Shown: in pieces, positions 1 to 8,305 of the stretch | How positions within the stretch are numbered: the first letter of the stretch is position 1 | Layout of the letters: each line of letters opens with the position of its first letter | NCBI RefSeq assembly: GCF_000373245.1 | Contig: NZ_KB890760.1 | Span: forward strand, 1 to 64,000 | Source: Echinicola pacifica DSM 19836 | Lineage (GTDB): Bacteria > Bacteroidota > Bacteroidia > Cytophagales > Cyclobacteriaceae | DNA length: 64,000 bases | Reading direction: 5' to 3' | Notes under the pieces: generated by a model | The model's database searches: none | What the model was told of the DNA's origin: nothing | What the model saw: the letters and a program-made list of their open reading frames with translations, nothing else | Program-made: the position numbers and the translations under genes

Positions 1-14
1 CCGAAAGCTTACCT
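1..14 (+). rRNA. 3' end of 23S rRNA (partial)
   Basis: The first bases, CCGAAAGCTTACCT, resemble the conserved 3' end of bacterial 23S rRNA (E. coli ends CCGTGAGGCTTAACCTT), and an intact 5S gene follows about 90 bp later, as expected in an rRNA operon. Only this tail is inside the window, so the assignment rests on a short match plus context. The exact mature end cannot be set from sequence. Confidence 0.5.
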
Positions 15-105
15 GTTACAAGGTTGTATTATCTTATCAGTAGTCAATAAACTACCTAAAAATATTAACAGCGAACTAAAGCTGTGGGGCTAGTCCCAAC
101 GACTT

Positions 106-216
106 TAGGGTGGTACGGCGCAAGGGATCCACCTCTTTCCATCCCGAACAGAGAAGTTAAGCCTTGTCGCGCCGATGGTACTGGGGTTACACCTGGGAGA
201 GTAGGTCGCCGCCCGC
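106..216 (+). rRNA. rrf: 5S ribosomal RNA
   Basis: The stretch carries the conserved 5S core: GGATCCACCTC, CCGAACAGAGAAGTTAAGCC and CTGGGAGAGTAGGTCGCC. The ends pair as helix I: GGGTGGT at 108-114 with GCCGCCC at 208-214. It is about 110 nt long, normal for 5S, and lies just behind the 23S tail on the same strand. An apparent 60-codon reading frame across it is an artefact. A hairpin terminator follows at 226-258. Confidence 0.95.
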
Positions 217-225
217 TTTTATTAC

Positions 226-258
226 AAAGCCTTTTACAGAAATGTGAAAGGCTTTTTT
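226..258 (+). terminator. rho-independent terminator of the rRNA operon
   Basis: Inverted repeat AAGCCTTTTACA / TGTGAAAGGCTT (one mismatch) with a GAAA loop and a run of T's, directly after the 5S gene. Confidence 0.85.
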
Positions 259-508
259 GCGTTTAATGCCTTGCTAATTACCCCTTCTAATCCCTAGGAT
301 GATGCTTCAATTTTCCATCCCAAATAGGAGCGATAATTATTATCCCCTTATTTTTCAAGATCACGAGGTATTTGTCTATTAGAGGAGGATTTATCCGGAA
401 TGTTCCCTGAAAACTGAATACTTGGGATGGCGTAATATCATTTTTAATTGAGTCATTAAACTAATATTAATAGCATCGATATGAAGCTTAGGGCTGCTCC
501 CCAATGAC

Positions 509-618
509 TTTAAACTGATATCTCGCCAAGGATCCACCTCCTACATTCCGAACAGAGAAGATAAGCCTTGTTGCGCTAATGACACAGGGCTTACACCTGA
601 GAGAGTAGTTCGCCGCCC
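509..618 (+). pseudogene. decayed second 5S rRNA copy
   Basis: A second copy of the 5S core is visible (GGATCCACCTCCTACATTCC, CCGAACAGAGAAGATAAGCC, TTACACCTGAGAGAGTAGTT, CGCCGCCCGG) with many substitutions relative to the copy at 106-216. The 5' strand of helix I (around 511-520) no longer pairs with the retained 3' strand CGCCGCCC, so it is unlikely to be a working 5S gene. The upstream spacer (about 450-508) is also a diverged copy of the spacer before the intact gene, and the downstream TTTTTTGCGTTTA is shared too. The whole spacer-5S-terminator unit therefore seems to have been duplicated and then decayed. Confidence 0.8.
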
Positions 619-675
619 GGTTTTTTGCGTTTAGAGCATTCTTATTATTCTCCTTCGCATAATATTGCTTATAAA

Positions 676-740
676 TAAGTCAATAAACTTATAATAATGA
701 CAGCAATCTAAAGCTTAGGACTACGTTCGTCTAGTCATCT
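676..740 (+). repeat. third remnant of the 23S-5S spacer
   Basis: AAGTCAATAAACTTATAATAATGACAGC followed by AAGCTTAGGACTACG...CTAGTCAT resembles the spacer before the 5S gene (about 40-103) and before the decayed copy (about 450-510). No recognisable 5S core follows, so only the spacer part survives. Assignment is by eye. Confidence 0.5.
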
Positions 741-1221
741 ATTGTCATGTCCTTTTGGATCTATTTAATATTTACTAGAAGTTTTTATCCTTGACTGGAT
801 TCGTGTTTTTTTGTCTTAATGCGCCCAAATTACAATATCCTCCTGATCAATATATCCCCGTTCATACTAGTTTTATTTTCTTTTTTATACCTTTTATTTT
901 GGGGCGACTTGTATTTTATGATTTATTTTGATGGAGGATAATGTCTAGGGTCCAACTGGATATTGTGCCTCTTTTTTTGTAGTTATTACCTAACAACATA
1001 TCGTTTGTACATGAGATAGGTAAAATACCCCTGGAATGATTATAAGCTATTTTTCATTTATGTCTGAATGTCAATCCTTAAGCGTTATTCCGACTCTTCT
1101 GTATTGATAAAATTTTAGTATATTTGTAATCTATAAGTAGAATGTTAATTATCTAATGCGTTTTTTGCATTATCCTAAAAATGATATTGGGTATATTAAA
1201 GCTATAGTTTGACGCATGTAA
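741..1221. other. AT-rich non-coding stretch with a promoter candidate
   Basis: No gene or stable RNA was recognised. A Bacteroidota -7 box, TATATTTG, lies at 1119-1126, about 100 bp before the next gene. It has no well-spaced TTG, so it is only a candidate promoter for the glycosyltransferase that follows. Confidence 0.4.
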
Positions 1222-1233
1222 TTGTATACTTTT

Positions 1234-2385
1234 ATGTTGTTATTATTTTCTATACTTACCGCCTTCTTTATCGGGGTTATCGTAACCCCTTTATTGATAT
1301 TTCTAATCAAAAAAGGAAATATTCTAGATAAACCAGGAGGAAGAAAAATCCATAAATATTCAGTTCCTTCCATGGGTGGGATTGCTATTTTTATGGGGAT
1401 TTGCGGTGGGATTCTGCTATGGCTTAATTACTCCCAACTTATAGAAATTAGGTTTTTCCTCATAGGTCTTACAATCATGTTTATGCTTGGCCTTAGAGAT
1501 GATATCGTTGAGCTTACCGCTTACCAAAAACTAATTGGGCAGCTAATCGCTATTACCACCGTGGTGGTTCTGGGAGATGTACGGTTTCATAGTTTTTACG
1601 GGTTTTTAGGAATAGAGGAGTTACCGCTGTGGTTTAGCTACGTATTTACCGTATTTGCCATTATCGGCCTTACCAATGCATTTAACCTAATCGATGGTCT
1701 TGATGGCCTTGCGGGAAGCCTTAGTGTTATATCCTTTGTGGTGTTGGGTACCTGGTTTATCTCGGTGGGGAGTGTTACTTATGGCTTTATCGCCTTTACT
1801 TACGCTGGCGCCATATTGTCTTTCCTTATGTACAATTGGCATCCCGCCAAGATCTTCATGGGCGATACGGGCTCCTTGGTTCTTGGATTTTCACTTTCAG
1901 TGATGTGTGTGAAATTCGTAGAGGTAAATGGCAGCTTGCCTTTAAATTCCTTTACTTTTAATGCTCCATTTGCCGCCGCAGCAGCCTTTATGATTGTTCC
2001 TTTATATGATACCTTGAGAGTGTTTATCAAGCGAGCCAAAAAAGGTAAATCTCCCATGGCTGCAGATAAGAGTCATGTTCACCATTTCCTGATGCGCATG
2101 GGGTTCCGCCATGATCAAGTGGCCTTTATCCTTGGTAGCGTAAAAATCCTATGTATACTTTTTGTTTTTGCATTTCACAAGCTTCCTGATATCGTGATGT
2201 TACCTGCTTTGGCCTTCATTATTGTTATCGGTGGAATTATTTTGGATAACCTTACCCTAAAGAGGGTTAAGGAAATAGTAAGAGATTCACCTAGAGTCCT
2301 AGCTCAGAGGAAATATTTTGGGGTTAGGAAGAAGGTGAAGATTGATCAAGAAATCTTTCAAAATGAAGGTGCAAACCCAAACTAA
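1234..2385 (+). CDS. MraY/WecA-family undecaprenyl-phosphate sugar-1-phosphate transferase
   Basis: Polytopic membrane enzyme that moves a sugar-1-phosphate from a UDP-sugar onto undecaprenyl phosphate, the first step of a lipid-linked glycan. Visible family motifs are MGGIAIFMG near residue 45, the LRDD acidic pair near 87, NAFNLIDGLDGLAG near 150, NWHPAKIFMGDTGS near 202 and the HVHH histidine motif near 281. About ten hydrophobic segments are present and the length (383 aa) is normal. The first ATG is taken as the start; an in-frame TTG lies four codons upstream at 1222. The next three genes are also for surface glycan, so WecA-type glycan initiation is more likely than MraY itself. The acceptor sugar is not known. 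Confidence 0.85.
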   Translation: MLLLFSILTAFFIGVIVTPLLIFLIKKGNILDKPGGRKIHKYSVPSMGGIAIFMGICGGILLWLNYSQLIEIRFFLIGLTIMFMLGLRDDIVELTAYQKLIGQLIAITTVVVLGDVRFHSFYGFLGIEELPLWFSYVFTVFAIIGLTNAFNLIDGLDGLAGSLSVISFVVLGTWFISVGSVTYGFIAFTYAGAILSFLMYNWHPAKIFMGDTGSLVLGFSLSVMCVKFVEVNGSLPLNSFTFNAPFAAAAAFMIVPLYDTLRVFIKRAKKGKSPMAADKSHVHHFLMRMGFRHDQVAFILGSVKILCILFVFAFHKLPDIVMLPALAFIIVIGGIILDNLTLKRVKEIVRDSPRVLAQRKYFGVRKKVKIDQEIFQNEGANPN

Positions 2386-2434
2386 TTACCCCAGGTGGTT
2401 TAACCCTATTTCCCCTATTCAGTACTGAGCGTAA

Positions 2435-3553
2435 ATGTCATTAATTAAATTAGCGCATCCCGATCTTGACAGCAGTGGCTTTTCTGATTTTCAGGAAATC
2501 CTAGCAGCCAATGAGGTTGGGTACCTTGGTAAATACATAGACTTATTTATTCAGTCCTTATCCGCAATTTATAAAGATAGCCATATCGGGCTTTTTAGCT
2601 CTGGGACAGCTTCCATCCATTTAGCATTAGCATTGGCGGGTGTGGGAGAGGGAGATGAGGTATTATGCCAGTCTCTGACCTTCGTGGCCTCCGCTAATCC
2701 CGTGCGTTACTTAGGTGCTAAGCCAGTCTTTGTAGGAAGTGAATCCCAGTCCTGGAATATGTGCCCCAATGCACTTCTGCAGGCGATCAAGGATCGCATA
2801 AGGCTAGGTAAGAAGCCTTCAGCCATCATGGTCGTGCATATTTTTGGGGTCTCGGCAAAGATGGATGAACTTCGCGCCATTGCCGAAGAATATAATATCC
2901 CACTCATTGAAGACGCGGCTGAAGCTTTGGGCTCCACCTGGAAGGAGATTCCTTGTGGTCAATTGGGGGATTTTGGAATTCTTTCTTTTAATGCCAATAA
3001 GATAATTACCACCGGTGGTGGCGGAGCCTTGATTTCCTCCGACCCTGCCCTTATTCAAAAAGCTCAATTTCTGGCCCTGCATGCCAAGGATCCTGCGCCC
3101 CATTATCAACATTCCATTATGGGATATAATTATGCTTTTGGGCATCTCAACGCAGTGGTCGGTTATAACCAAATCCAATCTTTGGAAGAAAAGGTCAATA
3201 CTCGCATTAGACGTTTCGAGGACTATAGAAGAAATTTATCCGTAGTCAGCGATATTCAATTTCAGGAGGGTTGGACTGATAGCTTTAGTAATCGCTGGTT
3301 AACAGCCATCTTGTTGCCTGAAGGGACTCTAGCTACTGACTTATTGAGCTTTCTGGGGAGTAAGGAGATTCAAGCAAGACATGTGTGGAAACCAATGCAT
3401 CTTCAGCCCCTATATGCTGATGCGCCTTATTATGGGGATAGAGTGGAAGAAATGCTGTTTTCGAGAGGCCTATGCTTGCCATCTGGAGGAGGTGTGGATC
3501 AAGCTGCGATAAAGAAAATCTGTACTTTAATTATTAATTTCCTCACTAAATAA
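2435..3553 (+). CDS. DegT/DnrJ/EryC1/StrS-family PLP aminotransferase
   Basis: Predicted nucleotide-sugar aminotransferase that turns a 4-keto (or 3-keto) sugar nucleotide into the amino sugar using PLP and glutamate. The family signatures are SSGTASIHLALALAG near residue 53, the Asp of LIEDAAEALGS near 158 and the PLP lysine in SFNANKIITTGGGG near 188. The length (372 aa) is normal. It lies between two phosphoglycosyltransferase genes, 4 bp before the second, and a PglF/WbpM-type dehydratase gene that would supply the 4-keto substrate lies about 1 kb downstream. A PglE-like role making UDP-4-amino-4,6-dideoxy-GlcNAc is a reasonable inference; substrate specificity cannot be read from sequence alone. 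Confidence 0.85.
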   Translation: MSLIKLAHPDLDSSGFSDFQEILAANEVGYLGKYIDLFIQSLSAIYKDSHIGLFSSGTASIHLALALAGVGEGDEVLCQSLTFVASANPVRYLGAKPVFVGSESQSWNMCPNALLQAIKDRIRLGKKPSAIMVVHIFGVSAKMDELRAIAEEYNIPLIEDAAEALGSTWKEIPCGQLGDFGILSFNANKIITTGGGGALISSDPALIQKAQFLALHAKDPAPHYQHSIMGYNYAFGHLNAVVGYNQIQSLEEKVNTRIRRFEDYRRNLSVVSDIQFQEGWTDSFSNRWLTAILLPEGTLATDLLSFLGSKEIQARHVWKPMHLQPLYADAPYYGDRVEEMLFSRGLCLPSGGGVDQAAIKKICTLIINFLTK

Positions 3554-3557
3554 AAGA

Positions 3558-4163
3558 ATGATGTACCAACAATTCTTCAAACCCCTCTGGGAGTGGCTGT
3601 TTGCATTGCTGGGACTTTTATTTTTTTTACCCCTTTTAATTGTCCTGACGCTTTTTCTTGGGTTTTATTACCGGGGGAATCCATTTTTTGTCCAGAAAAG
3701 AATCGGTAAGCATAATCGTGGTTTTAAGATCCTTAAACTTAAAACCATGAGAAACCCTAGGCAAGATGAGCTTGGCCACCATGGCACAATGAATAGAGTC
3801 ACTCCATTTGGAGCTTTTTTAAGGAATAGCTCATTAGATGAATTGCCTCAATTGCTCAATGTGTTGATGGGACAAATGAGTATTATTGGTCCCAGACCCC
3901 TGCTCGAAGAGTATCTTCCTTTATATAATTCTCATCAAATCCGTAGACATGAGGTGAAGCCGGGTATTACTGGTTTGGCGCAAATTAGTGGAAGAAATGC
4001 CATTAGCTGGCAAGAGAAATTCGCCCTCGATGTGGAATATGTGGATCAGCTGAGTTTTAAACTTGACCTCAATATTTTTTTTAAGAGCCTGCTTAAACCC
4101 TTTGACCGAACAGGGATATATAATAGCCAAGATGCGGTCCTTCCTTTCGATGGGACTAATTGA
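3558..4163 (+). CDS. PglC/WcaJ-type monotopic sugar transferase
   Basis: Bacterial sugar transferase (PF02397 type). It has one N-terminal hydrophobic re-entrant segment (about residues 12-36) and a cytoplasmic catalytic domain. Visible motifs are GNPFFVQKRIGKHNRGFKI, the SSLDELPQLLNVL motif with the catalytic Asp-Glu pair near residue 94, GQMSIIGPRPL and KPGITGLAQISGRN. At 201 aa it is the short PglC-like form without the extra N-terminal membrane domain of WcaJ. It probably loads a diNAc-bacillosamine-like phosphosugar onto undecaprenyl phosphate, using the product of the adjacent aminotransferase. The first Met codon of an ATG-ATG pair is taken; the second is equally possible. Confidence 0.88.
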   Translation: MMYQQFFKPLWEWLFALLGLLFFLPLLIVLTLFLGFYYRGNPFFVQKRIGKHNRGFKILKLKTMRNPRQDELGHHGTMNRVTPFGAFLRNSSLDELPQLLNVLMGQMSIIGPRPLLEEYLPLYNSHQIRRHEVKPGITGLAQISGRNAISWQEKFALDVEYVDQLSFKLDLNIFFKSLLKPFDRTGIYNSQDAVLPFDGTN

Positions 4164-4601
4164 TCGATTTATGCCAAGCCATTTTGCCTCAGGTTTTTTT
4201 ATTCTTCTTTTATCAGCTTTACCTAATGCCAGGTTCCATACCACAAAATTATACGGAAAAGGTGAAGCCCTTCATTATATCCTATTTATGAGAATGCTAT
4301 TATAATGATAGAATTGACTTGTGGATGAAGAAGTCAACTAATAGTTGGTCGGATGTCAGCTCCCTGGCTTTGGGATAATAGTGGCTAGAAGATTAAATAA
4401 TTTAAATTTTTTAAGAAAATGTAGATTTATTTCGGTTTGATAGTTAAATACATTAAATTGATTTTTGATTGATAAATAGTGCATTGCATAGCTTCTTGTC
4501 CTCTATTTTTAACGGTTTGCAATAGGTTTTCAAACGATCGTTTGGTATTTCAGATTTGATTTTTAGATGTATTTGTAGCAACTTTAAATAAACATAGTAA
4601 T
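4164..4601. other. 438-bp intergenic region
   Basis: No gene was recognised. It holds a perfect 14-bp palindrome at 4531-4544 and, near 4568-4575, TGTATTTG, one base off the TAnnTTTG -7 box and suitably placed for the dehydratase gene at 4602. A 7-bp inverted repeat TTGACTT / AAGTCAA lies at 4324-4347 without a T-run, so a terminator is not supported. Confidence 0.4.
4531..4544. promoter_or_regulatory. perfect palindrome, candidate operator
   Basis: CAAACGATCGTTTG is a perfect 14-bp palindrome with a central CGATCG, 57 bp upstream of the dehydratase start and about 23 bp before the candidate -7 box. This is the size and placement of a dimeric repressor site (LacI- or TetR-type). No regulator gene is adjacent, so the binding protein is unknown. 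Confidence 0.4.
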
Positions 4602-6476
4602 ATGGTAAAGTGGATCACTCGTATGACCGATTCGGTGATTCTCTTTCAGTCAATCATCCTAGCATTTTTTTTAAGGTTAAATTTTGAATGGGAACTCATC
4701 GGTGATTATCCGGTGGCTGAATGTGCTTTTTTCTATGCCTTTACAGGCTTTGTCTTAATGCTGCTTCCTGATCAAGGGAAATGGATTGGAAAGAGATCTC
4801 GATTAGGTAATTTATCATTTGTCACCCGGTTAGTGATTGGGTTGATGGTAATTGCTTACGCCTTAAAACTCGGCCTTGGGGAGCGGTTTCTTCCTTTGGA
4901 CCATTTATCTCTTTCTGTACTAATCATTGCTTCTTTATTAGCCTTCTTTGCGATGACTCTTTATCGGTTATTGGTAAAGGAAATCTATGCGGCCGTGGTC
5001 ACCAATAGGCAGCCACAAAAGAAAATTGTAATATTTGGAGCGGGAGAAGCGGGACGTTTGTCCAAAACTGTTCTTACTAGTCAGGCGGGAGTCAATCAGG
5101 TCGTCGTAGCTTTTCTGGACGATGATCCTGCAAAAGAAGGAGAGAAGATCGGAGGGGTCCCCGTTTTTTGTGGGCTGGAAAACCTAAGCCAGTTAAAAAC
5201 TGAATGTAAAATTACCGACTTGATTATTTCGGTTATGTATATCTCTCCGCGAAGAAAGAGAGAGATCATTGATGAATGCCTTCGTCTGGATATAAAAGCC
5301 AATATTGTACCTTCCATAGAGGAATGGGTAAAAGGTGGCTTTAGTGTGGGTAAGATTAGGAAAATAAGAATTGAGGACCTGTTGTCCAGGCCAGAAATCA
5401 GCTTGGATAATCCTCAGGTTTTTCGTCAGATTACCAATAGAGTTGTCATGGTGACAGGGGCAGCAGGCTCTATTGGGAGTGAACTTTGCCGGCAGATTAT
5501 TGCTCATAAACCCAAAACATTGATTTTGATCGATAAGGATGAATCGGCCTTATATAATGTGGAGCAAGATTTCAAACTCGTTAAATGGAATACCATCGTA
5601 ATACCCATTTTATTGGACATCAGGAATTCCAGAAAACTGGAGCAGGTTTTTAAAAATTTCAGACCAGATATCGTCTATCATGCTGCGGCCTATAAGCATG
5701 TACCCATGATGGAAAACTACCCTGAGGAGGCTGTAAGTAGTAATATTTTGGCTACTAAATCTCTGGCGGACTTCTCCGTATTATATAATGTAAGCCAATT
5801 CGTGTTTGTCAGCACCGATAAAGCCGTAAACCCGACCAATGTAATGGGCGCCTCTAAGCGCATCGCAGAATTATATGTTCAAGGTTTAAGTGAATACTTG
5901 GAAGCGGATAAAGGCCAGACCACCAAGTTTGCTATTACTCGGTTTGGGAATGTATTAGGCTCCAATGGATCTGTCATCCCATTATTTAAGAAGCAAATCG
6001 AGCAAGGTGGGCCGGTCATGGTTACTGACCCTGAAATTACCCGGTATTTTATGACTATTAGCGAGGCTTGCCATTTGATTTTGGAAGCTGGAGCGATGTC
6101 AAAAGGTAGTGAGATATTTATTTTTGATATGGGAGATCCCGTGAAAATCCTCGATCTGGCCAGAAAAATGATCCAGTTGAGTGATAAGCAAGTGGGGAAG
6201 GATGTTTCTATCATCTTTACAGGCTTACGGGAGGGGGAGAAGCTCCATGAGGAATTAGTTTGTCATTGTGAGGAGTTGCAGATCACTCATCATCCCAAAA
6301 TCCGGGTGGTGAAAATGAAGCCTGCTGCCTTCCAAAAGCTGAATCACCAAATCGAGCTTTTCGATGAAATGGTTAGGCAGAATGCTTCCATGGATATGGT
6401 GCGCCACCTCAAAGCCATCGTACCCGAATACACCAGCAAAACCTCTAGATACAATGTATTTGATAGGATGAATTGA
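4602..6476 (+). CDS. PglF/WbpM-family UDP-sugar 4,6-dehydratase
   Basis: Membrane-anchored nucleotide-sugar 4,6-dehydratase, probably converting UDP-GlcNAc to the 4-keto-6-deoxy sugar. The N-terminal quarter has several hydrophobic segments. A CoA-binding-like Rossmann domain follows (IVIFGAGEAGR near residue 145), then the short-chain dehydrogenase-type catalytic domain with VMVTGAAGSIGSE near 283, the AAAYKHVPMMENYP motif near 362 and STDKAVNPTNVMGASKR near 405. This last segment carries the Met-x-x-x-Lys variant of the catalytic Tyr-x-x-x-Lys that is typical of the family. Length (624 aa) is normal for the long form. It fits functionally with the DegT aminotransferase and PglC-like transferase upstream but is set apart by 438 bp and may have its own promoter. 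Confidence 0.9.
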   Translation: MVKWITRMTDSVILFQSIILAFFLRLNFEWELIGDYPVAECAFFYAFTGFVLMLLPDQGKWIGKRSRLGNLSFVTRLVIGLMVIAYALKLGLGERFLPLDHLSLSVLIIASLLAFFAMTLYRLLVKEIYAAVVTNRQPQKKIVIFGAGEAGRLSKTVLTSQAGVNQVVVAFLDDDPAKEGEKIGGVPVFCGLENLSQLKTECKITDLIISVMYISPRRKREIIDECLRLDIKANIVPSIEEWVKGGFSVGKIRKIRIEDLLSRPEISLDNPQVFRQITNRVVMVTGAAGSIGSELCRQIIAHKPKTLILIDKDESALYNVEQDFKLVKWNTIVIPILLDIRNSRKLEQVFKNFRPDIVYHAAAYKHVPMMENYPEEAVSSNILATKSLADFSVLYNVSQFVFVSTDKAVNPTNVMGASKRIAELYVQGLSEYLEADKGQTTKFAITRFGNVLGSNGSVIPLFKKQIEQGGPVMVTDPEITRYFMTISEACHLILEAGAMSKGSEIFIFDMGDPVKILDLARKMIQLSDKQVGKDVSIIFTGLREGEKLHEELVCHCEELQITHHPKIRVVKMKPAAFQKLNHQIELFDEMVRQNASMDMVRHLKAIVPEYTSKTSRYNVFDRMN

Positions 6477-6587
6477 TGTTAGGATTGATTTAAAAATTCA
6501 TCTTGATTTACAGAATTTTACACTTTTTGTGAAGGATATTATTGCAATTCGCCTGCCCATGTGTGAGGAATTTTTTATCTTGCAGTG

Positions 6588-7733
6588 ATGGAGAATTTCG
6601 TAGTATCAGCAAGAAAATACAGGCCTTCCGATTTTAAGAGTGTTGTGGGACAACAGCATATCACCACCACGCTAAAAAACGCTATTAAAAACAATCATTT
6701 GGCTCAGGCCTTTTTGTTTTGTGGGCCTCGGGGGGTCGGTAAGACTACATGTGCACGGATATTAGCCAAAACCATCAACTGCGAGAATCTTTCTGCAGAT
6801 TATGAAGCCTGTAATGTATGTGATTCATGTACCGCCTTCAATAATAATAGCTCCTTCAATGTGCATGAGCTAGATGCTGCCTCAAACAACTCCGTGGATG
6901 ATATCAGAAATCTTGTGGACCAGGTGAGATATGCACCCCAAAAAGGGTCATATAAAATCTATATTATTGATGAGGTTCACATGCTGTCCACTCAGGCTTT
7001 TAATGCCTTCCTAAAGACCTTAGAAGAGCCTCCAAAGTATGCCATATTTATTTTGGCCACCACAGAGAAGCATAAGATTATACCTACCATCCTTTCGAGA
7101 TGTCAGATTTTTGATTTCAATAGAATTCAGATAAAGGACATTGCTGAGCATTTGCAGTATATTGCCAAGGAGGAAGAAATCACTTATGAAGACGAGGCGT
7201 TAAGACTAATAGCAGCTAAGGCGGATGGAGCATTGAGAGACGCTTTGTCGATTTTTGACTTAATTGTCACCTATTCTGCAGGTGGTAAATTGACCTATTC
7301 GGAGACCATAGACAACCTGCACATCCTCGATTATGATTACTATTTCAAAGTGACAGATTCCCTTCTTCAGGAGAGTGTGTCCAGCGTACTGCTCACCTTT
7401 GATGAGATTCTTAAAAAGGGCTTTGATGGGCATAATTTTATTGTAGGACTAAGTGAGCACCTGCGAAACCTCATGGTGTGTAAGGATGCCGCCACGGTGG
7501 AGCTATTGCAAGTTTCTGAAAGTGCCCGGGATCGTTATATTGAGCAAGCTGCCAAATCTCACCTTTCCTTTTTGCTCTCTGCCCTTAATATTTGTAATCA
7601 ATGTGATATCAACTATAAGAGCAGTAAAAACCAGCGACTACATGTAGAGTTGGCGCTGATGAAATTGGCCAAATTGCCCCAAGCGATTTCTTTAGCTGCC
7701 CTTGCTCGTGAGGAGATAAAAAAAAAAGACTAG
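6588..7733 (+). CDS. dnaX: DNA polymerase III subunit gamma (DnaX, gamma form)
   Basis: Clamp-loader ATPase of the replicative polymerase. Visible features are the Walker A GPRGVGKT (residues 46-53), a zinc-binding set Cys65, Cys75, Cys78 and Cys81, the Walker B IIDEVH (126-131) and the ATTEKHKIIPTILSRC sensor region. The zero frame ends at a TAG only four bases after a run of ten A's (7718-7727), giving a gamma-sized protein of 381 aa. The missing tau tail is encoded just downstream in the -1 frame. ATG at 6588 is preferred over the GTG one codon earlier. A degenerate -7 box, TTATCTTG, lies just upstream. Confidence 0.92.
   Translation: MENFVVSARKYRPSDFKSVVGQQHITTTLKNAIKNNHLAQAFLFCGPRGVGKTTCARILAKTINCENLSADYEACNVCDSCTAFNNNSSFNVHELDAASNNSVDDIRNLVDQVRYAPQKGSYKIYIIDEVHMLSTQAFNAFLKTLEEPPKYAIFILATTEKHKIIPTILSRCQIFDFNRIQIKDIAEHLQYIAKEEEITYEDEALRLIAAKADGALRDALSIFDLIVTYSAGGKLTYSETIDNLHILDYDYYFKVTDSLLQESVSSVLLTFDEILKKGFDGHNFIVGLSEHLRNLMVCKDAATVELLQVSESARDRYIEQAAKSHLSFLLSALNICNQCDINYKSSKNQRLHVELALMKLAKLPQAISLAALAREEIKKKD
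7711..7733 (+). promoter_or_regulatory. candidate slippage / programmed frameshift site in dnaX
   Basis: The zero-frame codons are GAG ATA AAA AAA AAA GAC TAG, over an uninterrupted A10 run at 7718-7727. An AGGAG sequence lies just before it at 7711-7715, like the Shine-Dalgarno-like stimulator of the E. coli dnaX frameshift, though its spacing here is shorter. A shift to -1 (ribosomal slip on A-AAA-AAA, or RNA polymerase slippage on A10) avoids the TAG and opens the tau frame to 8305. No strong downstream hairpin was seen. A sequencing or assembly error in the homopolymer remains possible. Confidence 0.65.
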
Positions 7734-8305
7734 CTAAGCAGAAACAAAAACAAGTAGAATCTCTTCCTGAGACTACCTCTGCTGTGCAAGGAAAGCGGGA
7801 ACTGCCAAAGACAGTAGCTATTCCTGTAAACCTAAATGAGGCCAAAGATCTGGCTCAGAGACAAGCACAACTTGCAAAGGAAAAAGCCGAGAGAGACTCG
7901 ACCGTCCAGTTTAAAGAGCCTGGTGAAATAAGGGAAACGCCTTTTGATAAGGCGATATTTGGCGCCTTCGTAGAGGAGCTTATAATTAAGTATAAGCAGC
8001 AGAAACGCCACCTTGAAGGCTCCTTATTAAAGCAACCCTATAAGGTCGATGGGAATAAAATCCGCTTCTTTATGAATGGTGAGCTTCAGCAGCATCGATT
8101 TATGCAGCTGAAACCTGAGCTAATAGGCTTGGTAAGGAAGAAGCTCAATAATGATCTCATTGAAATTGATCTCGAGGTGAAGGAGGATGCGGTAAGTGAG
8201 GAAGAAAAACTCTATACTTCGACCGATAAACTGGCCTATCTGACTAAGAAGTCGCCAGCGCTGAAGGAGCTCACTAAGCGTTTTGGCCTGGAAACTGATT
8301 TTTAG
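7727..8305 (+). CDS. dnaX: DnaX tau-specific C-terminal region (-1 frame)
   Basis: This open frame lies in the -1 frame relative to the gamma frame and is open from the A10 run onward. It starts Arg-Leu-Ala-Lys-Gln-Lys, becoming a charged linker rich in Gln, Lys and Glu. A folded C-terminal part follows that resembles the tau tails of Bacteroidota DnaX (FVEELIIKYKQQKRHLEGSL; GLVRKKLNNDLIEIDLEV). Joined to the gamma part it gives a tau of about 572 aa. It has no convincing start of its own: the first internal ATG is at 7784, inside the linker. It ends 4 bp inside the convergent DUF3078 gene, with no terminator between them. Confidence 0.75.
   Translation, partial: RLAKQKQKQVESLPETTSAVQGKRELPKTVAIPVNLNEAKDLAQRQAQLAKEKAERDSTVQFKEPGEIRETPFDKAIFGAFVEELIIKYKQQKRHLEGSLLKQPYKVDGNKIRFFMNGELQQHRFMQLKPELIGLVRKKLNNDLIEIDLEVKEDAVSEEEKLYTSTDKLAYLTKKSPALKELTKRFGLETDF

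Noticed and set aside
84-266. 60-codon open frame at the start of the window
   Set aside because: It lies across the 5S rRNA gene and its terminator; the rRNA match explains the sequence.
4324-4347. Terminator after the PglC-like gene
   Set aside because: The 7-bp inverted repeat has a 10-nt loop and no T-run, and lies 160 bp past the stop.
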